Shown: in pieces, positions 17,245 to 26,237 of the stretch
Layout of the letters: every line of letters begins with the position of its first letter
How positions within the stretch are numbered: position 1 is the stretch's first letter
NCBI GenBank assembly: GCA_017559185.1
Contig: JAFYSU010000054.1
Coordinates: forward strand, 41,756 to 105,755
Source: Oscillospiraceae bacterium
GTDB lineage: Bacteria; Bacillota; Clostridia; Oscillospirales; Ruminococcaceae
Reading direction: 5' to 3'
DNA length: 64,000 bases
The notes under the pieces: generated by a model
Databases searched by the model: none
What the model saw: the letters and a program-made list of their open reading frames with translations, nothing else
What the model was told of the DNA's origin: nothing
Program-made: the position numbers and the translations under genes

Positions 17245-18429
17245 ATGAAAATTTCCGCTGTAATTGCCGAATACAATCCGTTTCATTGCGGGCATGAATA
17301 TCAGCTTAAAAAAATGCGTGAAGAAGCCGATGCGGTAGTTGTAATAATGGGAGGCAACTTTACACAGCGCGGTGATGCTGCCTGCATGGAAAAACACTAC
17401 CGTGCAAAGGCTGCTTTGGCTTGCGGTGCGGATTTAATAATAGAACTGCCTTTGCCATATGCACTAAATACTGCGGAACGCTTTGCGTTTGGCGGAGTAC
17501 AGCTGGCAAATGCACTTGGCTGTGTGGATGAATTGTGCTTTGGTGCGGAAACAGGCGAGCTTTACCCGCTTGAAAAGGCTGCACAAATTTTACAGAACCC
17601 ACAGCTTTACACACTTACCCGTGACTTTGCTGCCCAAGGTATAACCTTTGTTCGTGCAAGGGAGCTTGCCATGGAGCAGATGGGATTTCCCGACATGGCA
17701 CAGGTGCTGCAAACACCCAATAACATACTGGCTACCGAATATATTGGCTGGTTAATGAAAACAGACAGTAAAATTTGCCCACGAGTTATACAAAGAGTAG
17801 GTTCAGACTACCATGATGACACATTAAGCGAATTTTCAAGTGCTACCGGTATACGCAGTTTAATGCGTACAGGCAAGAATTTTTCGCAGTATATTCCGCA
17901 GGCATCGTATAACGCATACGAACAAGCAGTTTCCGACGGCTGTGCGCCTGTTTTCCTTGAAGACCACGACCGCTTGCTGCTTGGCAGACTGCGCAGCCTT
18001 AGCCGCGAAAGCTACTCCACCCTGCCCGACCTTACCGAAGGTATAGAAAACCGCCTTTGGCAGTCGGTACGCAGTGCGGTTTCATACACAGCACTTATTG
18101 AAGACATGAAAACCAAACGGTACACCCATTCAAGAATACGCCGCCTTTGCCTTAGTGCGGTACTTGGCATAGACGGCGAGCTTTGCCGCCGCGAACCGCC
18201 TTATATACACATTCTTGGCTTTAACGAAACAGGTGCACAGGTAATGGGTAAAATTCACGAAAGCTCGAAGCTGCCAATGTCGCACAGTCTTGCACAGTTG
18301 GCAAAACATTCACCGCTTGCCGAACGCTTTGCAGCTGCCGAAGCAAATTCGACCGACCTTTATTATCTGCTTACACCATCGGTTAAACCATGCGGTCTGG
18401 ATTACACCACACCCGCTGTAAAATTGTAA
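17245..18429 (+). CDS. tmcAL: tRNA(Met) cytidine acetate ligase TmcAL-like nucleotidyltransferase
   Basis: The 394-residue protein carries the family hallmarks: an N-terminal HIGH-type nucleotidyltransferase segment (EYNPFHCGHEYQ, about residues 9-20), MGGNFTQRG and a C-terminal RIRRLCLSAVLGI helix. In Bacillus TmcAL uses ATP and acetate to form N4-acetylcytidine at the wobble position of elongator tRNA-Met. AAAGGAG precedes the ATG. Two genes follow closely on the same strand. Confidence 0.9.
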   Translation: MKISAVIAEYNPFHCGHEYQLKKMREEADAVVVIMGGNFTQRGDAACMEKHYRAKAALACGADLIIELPLPYALNTAERFAFGGVQLANALGCVDELCFGAETGELYPLEKAAQILQNPQLYTLTRDFAAQGITFVRARELAMEQMGFPDMAQVLQTPNNILATEYIGWLMKTDSKICPRVIQRVGSDYHDDTLSEFSSATGIRSLMRTGKNFSQYIPQASYNAYEQAVSDGCAPVFLEDHDRLLLGRLRSLSRESYSTLPDLTEGIENRLWQSVRSAVSYTALIEDMKTKRYTHSRIRRLCLSAVLGIDGELCRREPPYIHILGFNETGAQVMGKIHESSKLPMSHSLAQLAKHSPLAERFAAAEANSTDLYYLLTPSVKPCGLDYTTPAVKL

Positions 18430-18447
18430 TAAAAAGGAGGGAAAAGC

Positions 18448-18867
18448 ATGAATAGTTCCTTTAAAGAAATTTTGGAAACCATAAAGGGCAATCGTCCCGG
18501 TAAAATATGGGTAATTCTTAATGTGAACGGTTTACGCAAGGCTTTTCCCTCGTTTGAAGATATTGAAGATGGGCTGCGTGGACTTACAAACTCTCCCAAC
18601 AGTTTTTTGGTGTACAAGCGTTACCCAATAATACATGGCTGTGCATATATTCAAGCTGCCTTACCCGCTATTGAATACGATGACAGCAAAGGCTATGTTG
18701 TCGAGGCAAGGCTGCTTAAAAACGGTAATTTTCATCAATACCGTTTGCGTACTCATTCGATTGAGGAAGTAATTGCGGTATTTTCCGATTTTTACATATG
18801 CGAGCAAATCCCCGATGTTTCATGTTGGCAGGAAATACCTTGCTTAATGGAAGTTGAGCCAATATAA
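18448..18867 (+). CDS. Small protein of unknown function downstream of tmcAL
   Basis: The 139-residue soluble protein has no signal peptide or membrane segment. It mixes short strands and helices (KIWVILNVNGLRKAFPSFED, YVVEARLLKNGNFHQYRL, SIEEVIAVFSDFYI). I do not recognise the family. AAAAGGAGGG precedes the ATG, 18 nt after the tmcAL stop, so it is probably co-transcribed with tmcAL. Confidence 0.75.
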   Translation: MNSSFKEILETIKGNRPGKIWVILNVNGLRKAFPSFEDIEDGLRGLTNSPNSFLVYKRYPIIHGCAYIQAALPAIEYDDSKGYVVEARLLKNGNFHQYRLRTHSIEEVIAVFSDFYICEQIPDVSCWQEIPCLMEVEPI

Positions 18868-18901
18868 TTAAAAAAACTTATACATTTTTCAGGAGGAAAC
18901 C

Positions 18902-20266
18902 ATGCTGCAAAAACTTTTTAAACTGCGCGAAAATAATACCAATGTAAAAACGGAAATAGTTGCCGGTATTACAACATTTATGACCATGGCTTATATTTTA
19001 GCCGTAAACCCAAGTATATTAAGTGATGCCGGAATGGATTCCAACGCTGTACTTATTGCTACCTGTTTGGCATCGTTCTTTGGAAGTATTTGCATGGCTT
19101 TTATGGCTAATTTGCCGTTTGCATTATCGGCTGCTATGGGACCTAATGCTTTCCTTACTTACACAATTGTGTGCGGTCATGGTATTTCGTGGCAGGTAGC
19201 TTTGTTTGCCGTATTTATTGAAGGTCTTATCTTTATTGCTTTGTCACTCACAAATGTGCGTGAAGCAATCTTCAATTCCATTCCGTTATCCCTTAAACAA
19301 GGTATATCCATTGGGATTGGCTTGTTCATTGCATTTATTGGTTTGCAAAATGCAGGATTATGCGTTGACGCCTCTACTTTGGTTACAATTACAAGCTTTA
19401 CCGAAAACTTTAACACAAAGGGTATTTGTGCATTACTGGCAGTTGCAGGCGTTTTGGTTACAGCAATTCTTCATATACGCAAAGTTAAAGGCGATATTCT
19501 TTTTGGTATTATTATTACTTGGTGTTTGGGCATGGTTTGTGAATTATTAGGGATTTACATACCCAACCCCGAAATTGGCTGCTACAGTTTGTTCCCTGTC
19601 GGTTTTATAAACACCGATTTTTCCGCACTTGGCAAAACATTTGGCGAATGTTTCAATTTTGATTTCAGCAATATTGAAATTATTAACTTTATTGTAATTG
19701 TATTTTCTTTCCTGTTTACTGATTTGTTCGACACCCTTGGCACACTCATTGGTGTATCAACCAAAGCTAACATGCTTGACGAAGATGGAAATCTTCCTAA
19801 CATCAAGCCTGCACTTTTGTCCGATGCTCTTGCTACCTCTGTCGGTGCTGTTTTTGGTACTTCTACTACAACAACATTTGTTGAATCCTCTGCCGGTGTT
19901 GCTGTTGGCGGTCGTACAGGCTTAACTGCATTAACAACAGCTGTTCTGTTCCTTATTTCAACACTGTTTTCCCCTTTGTTCACATCTATTCCCTCATTTG
20001 CAACTGCACCTGCTCTTATTTTTGTAGGCTTTTTAATGTTTGAAGAGGTTATGAGGTTAAAAATCAGCGGAGAAAACCTTGCAGAAGCTATACCTGCATA
20101 TCTTTGCATAATTGCAATGCCTTTGTTCTACAGTATCTCCGAAGGCATTTGCATTGGTGTTATATCCTATGTAATTTTGCAGGCAGCAACAGGCAAAGCA
20201 AAAAAGATTTCTCCGCTTATGTATATACTTTCCGTATTGTTTGTTCTTAAGTACATATTCTTGTAA
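18902..20266 (+). CDS. Purine permease of the NCS2/AzgA type (guanine/hypoxanthine)
   Basis: The 454-residue polytopic protein (about 12-14 helices) imports purine bases by proton symport. The opening EIVAGITTFMTMAYILAVNP is diagnostic of the AzgA/PbuG/PbuO branch, as are SAAMGPNAFLTY (helix 3) and DLFDTLGTLIGV. AGGAGG lies 5 nt before the ATG. The 34-nt gap from the previous gene leaves no room for a purine riboswitch. A strong terminator follows at 20328-20366. Confidence 0.92.
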   Translation: MLQKLFKLRENNTNVKTEIVAGITTFMTMAYILAVNPSILSDAGMDSNAVLIATCLASFFGSICMAFMANLPFALSAAMGPNAFLTYTIVCGHGISWQVALFAVFIEGLIFIALSLTNVREAIFNSIPLSLKQGISIGIGLFIAFIGLQNAGLCVDASTLVTITSFTENFNTKGICALLAVAGVLVTAILHIRKVKGDILFGIIITWCLGMVCELLGIYIPNPEIGCYSLFPVGFINTDFSALGKTFGECFNFDFSNIEIINFIVIVFSFLFTDLFDTLGTLIGVSTKANMLDEDGNLPNIKPALLSDALATSVGAVFGTSTTTTFVESSAGVAVGGRTGLTALTTAVLFLISTLFSPLFTSIPSFATAPALIFVGFLMFEEVMRLKISGENLAEAIPAYLCIIAMPLFYSISEGICIGVISYVILQAATGKAKKISPLMYILSVLFVLKYIFL

Positions 20267-20327
20267 TTCATATTTATAAAAAAGCTGCACTAACCCAAAA
20301 AGTTTAATTTTATAAGTATAAATTTAA

Positions 20328-20366
20328 CAGCCACATTACCGAACGGTCGGTAATGTGGCTGTTTTT
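20328..20366 (+). terminator. Terminator of the purine permease gene
   Basis: CAGCCACATTACCGA pairs with TCGGTAATGTGGCTG around a 4-nt loop, then T5. Confidence 0.85.
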
Positions 20367-20403
20367 ATCGTCAGGCTTTTCATGGTCCAACGGGATTTTT
20401 GGT

Positions 20404-20660
20404 CTGCCCCATGACAATAAAGCCGGTATTCCGTCCGCTTTATGTCACTGGCAGTAAGTATTAAAGGCAACTTGCCCCTTGCTTTTTAAGCGTTTAGTCT
20501 TTTCCCTTCTACATTAATTAATATAACATGAAAATTTTAACAGCATTTAAATCCGTTGTGACCGCTTGGTAAATTTAAATTTATAAATCTGCGGCATTAC
20601 CCCTCATCAGTCAAACCTTACGGTTTGCCAGCTTCTCCCCAAGGAGAAGCCCTTGGCACT
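20404..20660. repeat. Gene-free stretch with hairpin and repeat-like sequence
   Basis: No gene is supported between 20267 and 20800. 20404-20454 folds into an imperfect hairpin (CTGCC, TGACAATAAAGC / GCTTTATGTCA, GGCAG). 20599-20660 has the look of the short intergenic repeats common in gut Clostridia (CCCCTCATCAGTC, AACC/GGTT hairpin, CTTCTCCCC/GGAGAAG). Only one copy is in the window, so repeat status is inferred. Confidence 0.4.
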
Positions 20661-20713
20661 CGCTAAAACGGCATTCCCTCGGCGGTAATTAGAGCAAATT
20701 TTAAATATAAATA

Positions 20714-20749
20714 AAAACCCTAAATCAAGTAATGCTGATTTAGGGTTTT
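20714..20749. terminator. Bidirectional terminator
   Basis: AAAACCCTAAATCA and TGATTTAGGGTTTT are perfect 14-bp arms. Placed to end the minus-strand transcript that stops at 20801. Confidence 0.85.
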
Positions 20750-20800
20750 ACTTACTTACTCATTATTACATTTTACTTTTCTCTTTTAACTAACAGCATT

Positions 20801-21157
20801 TCAACAGCTCAAGCTGAACGAAATTCCGCTGAAGCCCATTAAAAGTATGCGGTATTTAAGCAGATATGCCATGCTTGGCAAAAACGGAAGTGCAGGCAGG
20901 AACGGGAGCAGTCCCAAAAGCAAGAAGCCTGCCCCTATCCAGCGTAAGCCGTCCTGTGCGGAACGGGAAACACCAACATTCCACCGCAGTGCCGAGCCTG
21001 CTGCTGCACCAACAATAAGTCCCACTGCTGACTCGTACACATACTGCATACTAACCGAAAGTCCGCGCAGCCATTCAAACTGCAAAAGCCATGCAGCTGT
21101 CCATACCAAAGCCGCTGTTAAAATCATAAGTGCCAAAACAGTTAATGCTCGTTTCAT
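20801..21157 (-). CDS. Small membrane protein of unknown function
   Basis: The 118-residue protein has three to four hydrophobic helices (residues 5-25, 44-56, 72-88, 92-115) with an Arg-rich loop near 58-70. Family not recognised. Its start overlaps the stop of the upstream gene by 4 nt (ATGA), so the two are translationally coupled and may form one membrane complex. Confidence 0.7.
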   Translation of the reverse strand: MKRALTVLALMILTAALVWTAAWLLQFEWLRGLSVSMQYVYESAVGLIVGAAAGSALRWNVGVSRSAQDGLRWIGAGFLLLGLLPFLPALPFLPSMAYLLKYRILLMGFSGISFSLSC

Positions 21158-21984
21158 GGCTGTGTCTCCTCGGTTTTCTGCTGAATTGCATTAGCGCCTT
21201 GTTCAGCAGTATTTTGCTGTTCATATTGTTTAGCAATTTCATCCTGTTCGGCTTTTTGCATGCCCATTTGCTCCAATGCAGCCTGCTGCTGTTGTTTTAC
21301 TCTGGCTTGTTCAGCCATTTCCTCTTTAAGTTTTGCCATTTTACGCGAGCTGCGTACAAGCAGGCAAAGTAAAAACAGTATTACAAAAACAATTCCACTA
21401 TACAAAGCAGCCTTATTGAAGTTTATTCCGCTGTAGTTTACAAAATCGGTGTTTTGCAGTTTTGCTTCAATACCAAGCACACAGCCTTTGGTAAGCGGAA
21501 AATAGCAAACAGCCAAACCCTCACCCACAGGGTGCGGATAGTATGCAGGGTTGCTATTATCATCAAGCAGCTGTTTTGCAAGCTGAACACATTTTTGCGG
21601 ATACAACGCTTCGGGATAGCTTTCACCCACTACGGCAGGAACATTTTGTCCCTGTTCACCTGAGTCAGCAATATAAATTAACTTTTCATCCTTTTGGGTT
21701 ATAACATAACCGCGGTGCAGTCCATAGTTTTGAACAGTTTTGCTTAACAATTCGTTAAGCTCGGCACTGCCTGCCCCTGCTGCAAGCGAGTCTTTTTCAA
21801 GTATTTCAACAGCAAAAGCCATAGCTTCGAACCTTTCAACCGCTGTTCCGCCTGTTTGGCGCATTTCGGAGGTTTCCCTTGCAAAAGGAATTGCAATTGA
21901 AGCTGCACATATCAAAAAAGCAATCAATGTAAGTGATGTTAAAAATCTTCGGCTGCCTTTTGATTTAAAAATTACCGCAAGCAT
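21154..21984 (-). CDS. Two-TM sensor-like protein with extracytoplasmic domain and coiled-coil tail
   Basis: The 276-residue protein has a TM helix near the N-terminus (about 15-35), an extracytoplasmic region of about 145 residues (GYVITQKDEKLIYIADSGEQG looks like a Cache/PAS-type fold), a second TM (about 192-212) and a Gln/Glu-rich coiled-coil tail inside the cell. This is the layout of a receptor without an output domain. The start at 21984 is preferred over a GTG at 21993 because GAGAGG lies 8 nt before it. It overlaps the next gene by 4 nt. Confidence 0.65.
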   Translation of the reverse strand: MLAVIFKSKGSRRFLTSLTLIAFLICAASIAIPFARETSEMRQTGGTAVERFEAMAFAVEILEKDSLAAGAGSAELNELLSKTVQNYGLHRGYVITQKDEKLIYIADSGEQGQNVPAVVGESYPEALYPQKCVQLAKQLLDDNSNPAYYPHPVGEGLAVCYFPLTKGCVLGIEAKLQNTDFVNYSGINFNKAALYSGIVFVILFLLCLLVRSSRKMAKLKEEMAEQARVKQQQQAALEQMGMQKAEQDEIAKQYEQQNTAEQGANAIQQKTEETQP

Positions 21985-22016
21985 TATGTACACCTCTCCT
22001 CATTATTTACTTATAC

Positions 22017-22050
22017 AAAAAGGGAACGGAAAAACCGTTCCCTCTTTTTT
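22017..22050. terminator. Terminator after aspS
   Basis: AAAGGGAACGG and CCGTTCCCT form the stem, with an A5 flank on one side and T6 on the other. It lies 30 nt past the aspS stop. Confidence 0.85.
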
Positions 22051-22079
22051 CTGTCCATCCCAATAAAAGAGGGCAGTTA

Positions 22080-23864
22080 TTATTCTTGTTCCGCAGTAAT
22101 TGCGATGCACAGTTCTTTCAGGCTCTTGTCCTCTACTTCGGCAGGGCACTGTGTCATGAGCTCGCTTGCATTCTGCACTTTTGGGAATGCAATTACATCT
22201 TTGATGTTTTCGGTGCCAAGCATAATCATGCACAAACGGTCAAGACCGAATGCCATACCGCCGTGTGGTGGTGCACCGTATTTGAATGCATCGATAAGGA
22301 AGCCAAAGCGTTCCTGTGCTTCTTCTTCGGTAAAGCCGAGAGCTTTAAACATCTGCTGCTGAAGCTCAGGATTGTTAATACGAATGGAACCACCGCCTAC
22401 TTCATAGCCGTTCATTACCATATCATATGCACGAGCATGACATTCACCCGGAGCAGATGCCAGTTTTTCCAAATCCTCCAGTTTAGGACAGGTGAACGGA
22501 TGGTGCATTGCTACCCAGCGTTCATCTTCTTCGTCGTATTCAAACAGTGGGAAGTCGGTTACCCACAGGAAGTCGAACTTGGATTTATCAATCAGTTCGA
22601 GTTTTTCCGCAATATGCTTACGCAAAGCACCCAAGGAAGCAAATACAACAGGGTTTTTGTCGGCAACAATCAGCAGAACATCGCCTTCTTCTGCACCCAT
22701 TTTAGCACGGATTGCTTCTTTTTCCTGTTCGGAAAGGAATTTTTCGTAAGAGGAGCTTTGTGCATCAGCTGTCCAGCGCAGGAATGCCAAGCCTTTTGCT
22801 TTGTAGGTTTTTGCAACATCGGTAAGCTTGTCGATTTCTTTACGGGAAAGCTTGTCGGCAGCACCTTTAACATTAATACCTCTAACGCTGCCTCCGTCTT
22901 CAATTGCACCTGCAAATACTTTAAATTCAGTATTTTTAAGAACATCAGAAAGGTCGCACAGTTCCAAACCAAAACGGGTATCTGGCTTGTCGGAGCCCCA
23001 ACGGTTCATAGCTTCGCTGTAAGGAATACGGCGGAATGGTGTTGGAACATCAATGTCCAGTACCTGTTTGAACACATGTTTTACAAAACCTTCGTTTACG
23101 CTCATTACATCGTTTTCATCAACAAAGGACATTTCAAGGTCAATCTGAGTAAATTCAGGCTGACGGTCTGCACGCAGGTCTTCGTCACGGAAGCATTTTG
23201 TAATCTGCATGTATCTGTCGTAGCCGGAAAGCATGAGCAGCTGTTTGTACATCTGCGGAGACTGTGGCAGAGCATAGAATTTACCGGGATGCACACGGCT
23301 TGGTACAAGGTAATCTCTTGCGCCTTCCGGTGTGGATTTAATGAGTACAGGTGTTTCGATTTCGATAAAGTTGTTGTTGTCGTAGTAATCACGAGCAGCT
23401 TTTACAATGCGGTGACGAGTCATGAGGAAATGCTGCAGTGTTGGACGGCGCAAATCCAAATAACGGTATTTAAGACGCAGCTCTTCCTTAACATTGGTTT
23501 TATCCAAAATTTCAAATGGAGGAGTTTGTGCCTTTGCCAGAATTCTGAGTTCTGTAACAAAAATTTCGATTTCGCCTGTTTTAATTTCGGTATTTACAGC
23601 TTCACGCTTAATAACATTACCTTTAGCTGCAATTACAAATTCGCTGCGGAGTGTACCTGCTTTTTCAAATACGGCACGGTCGGTTTCGTCGTTGAAAGCA
23701 AGCTGTACAATACCGCTGCGGTCACGCAAGTCAACAAATACAAGGCTTCCTTTGTCACGCTGTCTTTGAACCCAACCGCAAACTATAACTTCCTGCCCAA
23801 TATTTGCCGCAGACAGTTCGCCGCAGTAATGGGTACGCTTAAGTCCTGTCATATTTTCCATCAT
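22080..23864 (-). CDS. aspS: Aspartate--tRNA ligase
   Basis: The 594-residue class II synthetase of bacterial type has an N-terminal OB-fold that binds the anticodon (residues 1-110), a catalytic core with motif 2 FRDEDLRADRQPEFTQID and motif 3 GGMAFGLDRL, and the GAD insertion of bacterial AspRS. Length is normal. It follows hisS by 35 nt on the same strand, and the hisS-aspS pair is a common Firmicutes arrangement. AAGGAA precedes the first of two consecutive ATG codons. Whether it is discriminating or also charges tRNA-Asn cannot be told here. Confidence 0.96.
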   Translation of the reverse strand: MMENMTGLKRTHYCGELSAANIGQEVIVCGWVQRQRDKGSLVFVDLRDRSGIVQLAFNDETDRAVFEKAGTLRSEFVIAAKGNVIKREAVNTEIKTGEIEIFVTELRILAKAQTPPFEILDKTNVKEELRLKYRYLDLRRPTLQHFLMTRHRIVKAARDYYDNNNFIEIETPVLIKSTPEGARDYLVPSRVHPGKFYALPQSPQMYKQLLMLSGYDRYMQITKCFRDEDLRADRQPEFTQIDLEMSFVDENDVMSVNEGFVKHVFKQVLDIDVPTPFRRIPYSEAMNRWGSDKPDTRFGLELCDLSDVLKNTEFKVFAGAIEDGGSVRGINVKGAADKLSRKEIDKLTDVAKTYKAKGLAFLRWTADAQSSSYEKFLSEQEKEAIRAKMGAEEGDVLLIVADKNPVVFASLGALRKHIAEKLELIDKSKFDFLWVTDFPLFEYDEEDERWVAMHHPFTCPKLEDLEKLASAPGECHARAYDMVMNGYEVGGGSIRINNPELQQQMFKALGFTEEEAQERFGFLIDAFKYGAPPHGGMAFGLDRLCMIMLGTENIKDVIAFPKVQNASELMTQCPAEVEDKSLKELCIAITAEQE

Positions 23865-23899
23865 TGGTTTTCCTTCTTCCTTATTATTAGGATTATAAA

Positions 23900-25198
23900 T
23901 TATTCATCAAAGGTCATTTCGGAATAAATCAAGCCATACATAGCTTCAACAAATTCTTCGGTTTGCAAAGGCACTTCGGTTTGTTCACCAGATGCCATAT
24001 TTTTAACCACGCCTTTGCCGTTTGCAAGCTCGTCATCGCCAAGAATAATGGTGTATCTCGCACCGATTTTGTCGGCATATTTCATCTGAGCTTTTACCGA
24101 ACGGTCCATAACATCATTTTCAGCCCAGAAGCCGTCTTTGCGAAGTGCATCTACCAGCTGCTGGGAACGGTCTGCCGCAGCTTGTCCACGGTTGCCGATG
24201 TATACAAAACATTTATTATCGGGCTGGAATGGTGCATCCTGTTCTTCCATTACTTTCAGCAAGCGTTCAATACCAACAGCAAATCCCAATGCAGGTGTTG
24301 GCTGACCGCCAAGCTGTTCAATAAGACCATCGTAACGGCCGCCGCCGCAAATGGTAACATTTTCACCCCTGTATGTGGAAACAAACTCAATAACAGTTTT
24401 GGTGTAGTAGTCAAGACCACGAACAATGGTAGGGTCGATTTCGTAGGAAATATCCATGAGGTCAAGGTTATGTTTAAGACCATCAAAGTGTTCCTGACAT
24501 TCTTCGCAGATATAATCCAGAATGTTTGGAGCATTTTTTGCAATTTCCTTGCAGTCTTTGTCCTTACAGTCAATGATTCTCATTGGATTTTTTTCCAAAC
24601 GGGTAAGACAGGTTTCGCAAAGGTCGCCTTTAAAGCCGTTGAAATATTCAATAAGTGCCTGCTGATATTTTTTACGGCAGGTTGGACAGCCGATTGAGTT
24701 AATAAGCAGTTTTATGTTTTTAAGACCAAGGCTTTTAAACACATTGTAAGCTACACCAATAACCTGTGCATCGGCAGAAGGACCTTTAGGTCCGAAGCAT
24801 TCAACCCCGAATTGATGAAATTCACGCAGACGGGTTGCCTGTGTATTTTCATAACGGAAGCAGGACGCAACATAGCAGGCACGAATCGGCAACACACCCG
24901 TACTAAGCAGACCATTCTGAATAACACTGCGGCACACGCCTGCGGTGAGCTCGGGACGAAGTGTGATGGAACGACCGGCTTTATCGTCAAAAGTATACAT
25001 TTCCTTTTGTACTACATCGGTGGTGTCGCCAACTCCGCGGTTAAAAAGCTCTGTATGCTCAAAGGTTGGTACACGAACTTCTTTAAATCCAAAAAGGCCC
25101 GCTATTTCCAGTGCCTTTCTTTCTACATACTGCCAGCGATAGCTGTCCTGAGGAAGCAAGTCCTCGGTTCCTTTTGGCGAAGCAATTTTATCTGCCAT
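23900..25198 (-). CDS. hisS: Histidine--tRNA ligase
   Basis: The 432-residue class II synthetase has PKGTEDLLP at the N-terminus, a motif 2 region around FRYENTQATRLREFHQFG, the HisA-box region GGGRYDGLIEQLGG and a C-terminal anticodon-binding domain. An insertion with paired Cys residues (CETC, CKDKDC, CEEC) is present, as often in clostridial HisRS, and may bind zinc. The start at 25198 lies 10 nt after AAAGGA; a GTG at 25204 is too close. The promoter at 25278-25306 leaves a leader too short for a T-box. Confidence 0.95.
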   Translation of the reverse strand: MADKIASPKGTEDLLPQDSYRWQYVERKALEIAGLFGFKEVRVPTFEHTELFNRGVGDTTDVVQKEMYTFDDKAGRSITLRPELTAGVCRSVIQNGLLSTGVLPIRACYVASCFRYENTQATRLREFHQFGVECFGPKGPSADAQVIGVAYNVFKSLGLKNIKLLINSIGCPTCRKKYQQALIEYFNGFKGDLCETCLTRLEKNPMRIIDCKDKDCKEIAKNAPNILDYICEECQEHFDGLKHNLDLMDISYEIDPTIVRGLDYYTKTVIEFVSTYRGENVTICGGGRYDGLIEQLGGQPTPALGFAVGIERLLKVMEEQDAPFQPDNKCFVYIGNRGQAAADRSQQLVDALRKDGFWAENDVMDRSVKAQMKYADKIGARYTIILGDDELANGKGVVKNMASGEQTEVPLQTEEFVEAMYGLIYSEMTFDE

Positions 25199-25277
25199 AA
25201 ACACGAAATCCTTTCTATATACAAATTAACGGCTGTCAGAACAGCACGCTTATTTTTTATTGGTTTTTATCCTTTTA

Positions 25278-25306
25278 ATTTTACTTCACATCGGGTATTT
25301 TGTAAA
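25278..25306 (-). promoter_or_regulatory. Promoter of the hisS-aspS operon
   Basis: On the minus strand TTTACA and TAAAAT are separated by 17 bp, giving a leader of about 75 nt. Confidence 0.6.
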
Positions 25307-25331
25307 GTATTGCAGGCTGCTGCAAGCGTTA

Positions 25332-25360
25332 TTGCACTGCATATTTTTTAGTGTTAAACT
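25332..25360 (+). promoter_or_regulatory. Promoter of the EFR1-type ferredoxin gene
   Basis: TTGCAC and TAAACT are separated by 17 bp; the start codon is about 40 nt downstream. Divergent from the hisS promoter. Confidence 0.4.
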
Positions 25361-25401
25361 GTTATTACATAGTATTCTTGACAGTTTGGGGAGGAATTTT
25401 T

Positions 25402-26163
25402 ATGGCTTTATATCAAATATATTTCAGTCCTACCGGTTCAACACAAAAGGTTTGCGAAATAATGGGCGGTGTTTGGAATTCCAAAACCACTGTAATTGAC
25501 CTTTTGAACGCATCGCACAATGAAGCCTCCTACAGCTTTGCAGCTGACGATGTATGTCTGATTGCGGTTCCGTCTTTTGGCGGAAGAGTTCCCGTTCCCG
25601 CAGCTAAAACGCTCAGCCGTTTCAGCGGAAACGGTGCCAAAGCTGTTTTGATATGCACATTCGGCAATCGTGCGTATGACGACACACTTTTGGAGCTTTA
25701 CGATATTCTTAAAAAGGCAGGTTTTCGCTGTATGGCAGCAGCGGCAGCTGTAACACAGCATTCCATAATCCAAAAATTCGGCAAAGGCCGCCCAAATGCT
25801 GCCGACGAAGAAGAATTAACAGCCTTTGCAGCAAAAATTAAAGAAGATATTGCAAAAACCGAAGAAAAAGAACTCACTCTCCCCGGCAAACGCCCCTACC
25901 GCCAGTATGACGGTGTACCGCTGAAGCCATCCGCAACCAAAAAATGCAAAAACTGCGGCAAATGTGCTGTGGAATGTCCTGTTAATGCAATCTCCCCCGA
26001 GGATTGCCACATTACCGATAATAAAAAATGCATATCCTGTATGCACTGTGTTACCGTATGCCCTACCAAGGCTCGGAAAAACAGCAGCTTTATGCTGTTC
26101 GTTGCAGGTCAAACAATGAAAAAATCATGCACATCACCAAAGAAAAATGAGTTGTTCCTGTAA
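25402..26163 (+). CDS. Flavodoxin-ferredoxin fusion (EFR1 family)
   Basis: The 253-residue protein has an N-terminal flavodoxin-like domain with an FMN phosphate loop (YFSPTGST, residues 6-13) and a C-terminal dicluster ferredoxin with CxxCxxCxxxCP twice (CKNCGKCAVECP, CISCMHCVTVCP), so it should bind FMN and two [4Fe-4S] clusters. These proteins act in anaerobic electron transfer; the partner is unknown. The start at 25402 follows GGGGAGG by 7 nt; an upstream frame has no ribosome site. The tail after the last cluster is basic. Confidence 0.9.
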   Translation: MALYQIYFSPTGSTQKVCEIMGGVWNSKTTVIDLLNASHNEASYSFAADDVCLIAVPSFGGRVPVPAAKTLSRFSGNGAKAVLICTFGNRAYDDTLLELYDILKKAGFRCMAAAAAVTQHSIIQKFGKGRPNAADEEELTAFAAKIKEDIAKTEEKELTLPGKRPYRQYDGVPLKPSATKKCKNCGKCAVECPVNAISPEDCHITDNKKCISCMHCVTVCPTKARKNSSFMLFVAGQTMKKSCTSPKKNELFL

Positions 26164-26174
26164 ATTTAAATTAT

Positions 26175-26221
26175 AAAAAAGGTACGAGCAAAGCATTTTA
26201 ATGCGTTGTTCGTACCTTTTC
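26175..26221. terminator. Bidirectional terminator between EFR1 and degV
   Basis: AAAAGGTACGA pairs with TCGTACCTTTT, with a second small stem in the loop. It serves genes that end at 26163 and 26238. Confidence 0.8.
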
Positions 26222-26237
26222 AGTTATATATTAAAAT

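Noticed and set aside
18868..18901. Purine riboswitch before the purine permease
   Set aside because: The gap is 34 nt and lacks the conserved aptamer sequence.
22086..23927. 613-codon plus-strand frame over aspS
   Set aside because: Antisense shadow of aspS caused by its codon use; composition is not protein-like.
25205..25401. T-box leader for hisS-aspS
   Set aside because: The promoter leaves only about 75 nt and no TGGNACCGCG-type sequence is present; the same holds for serS.
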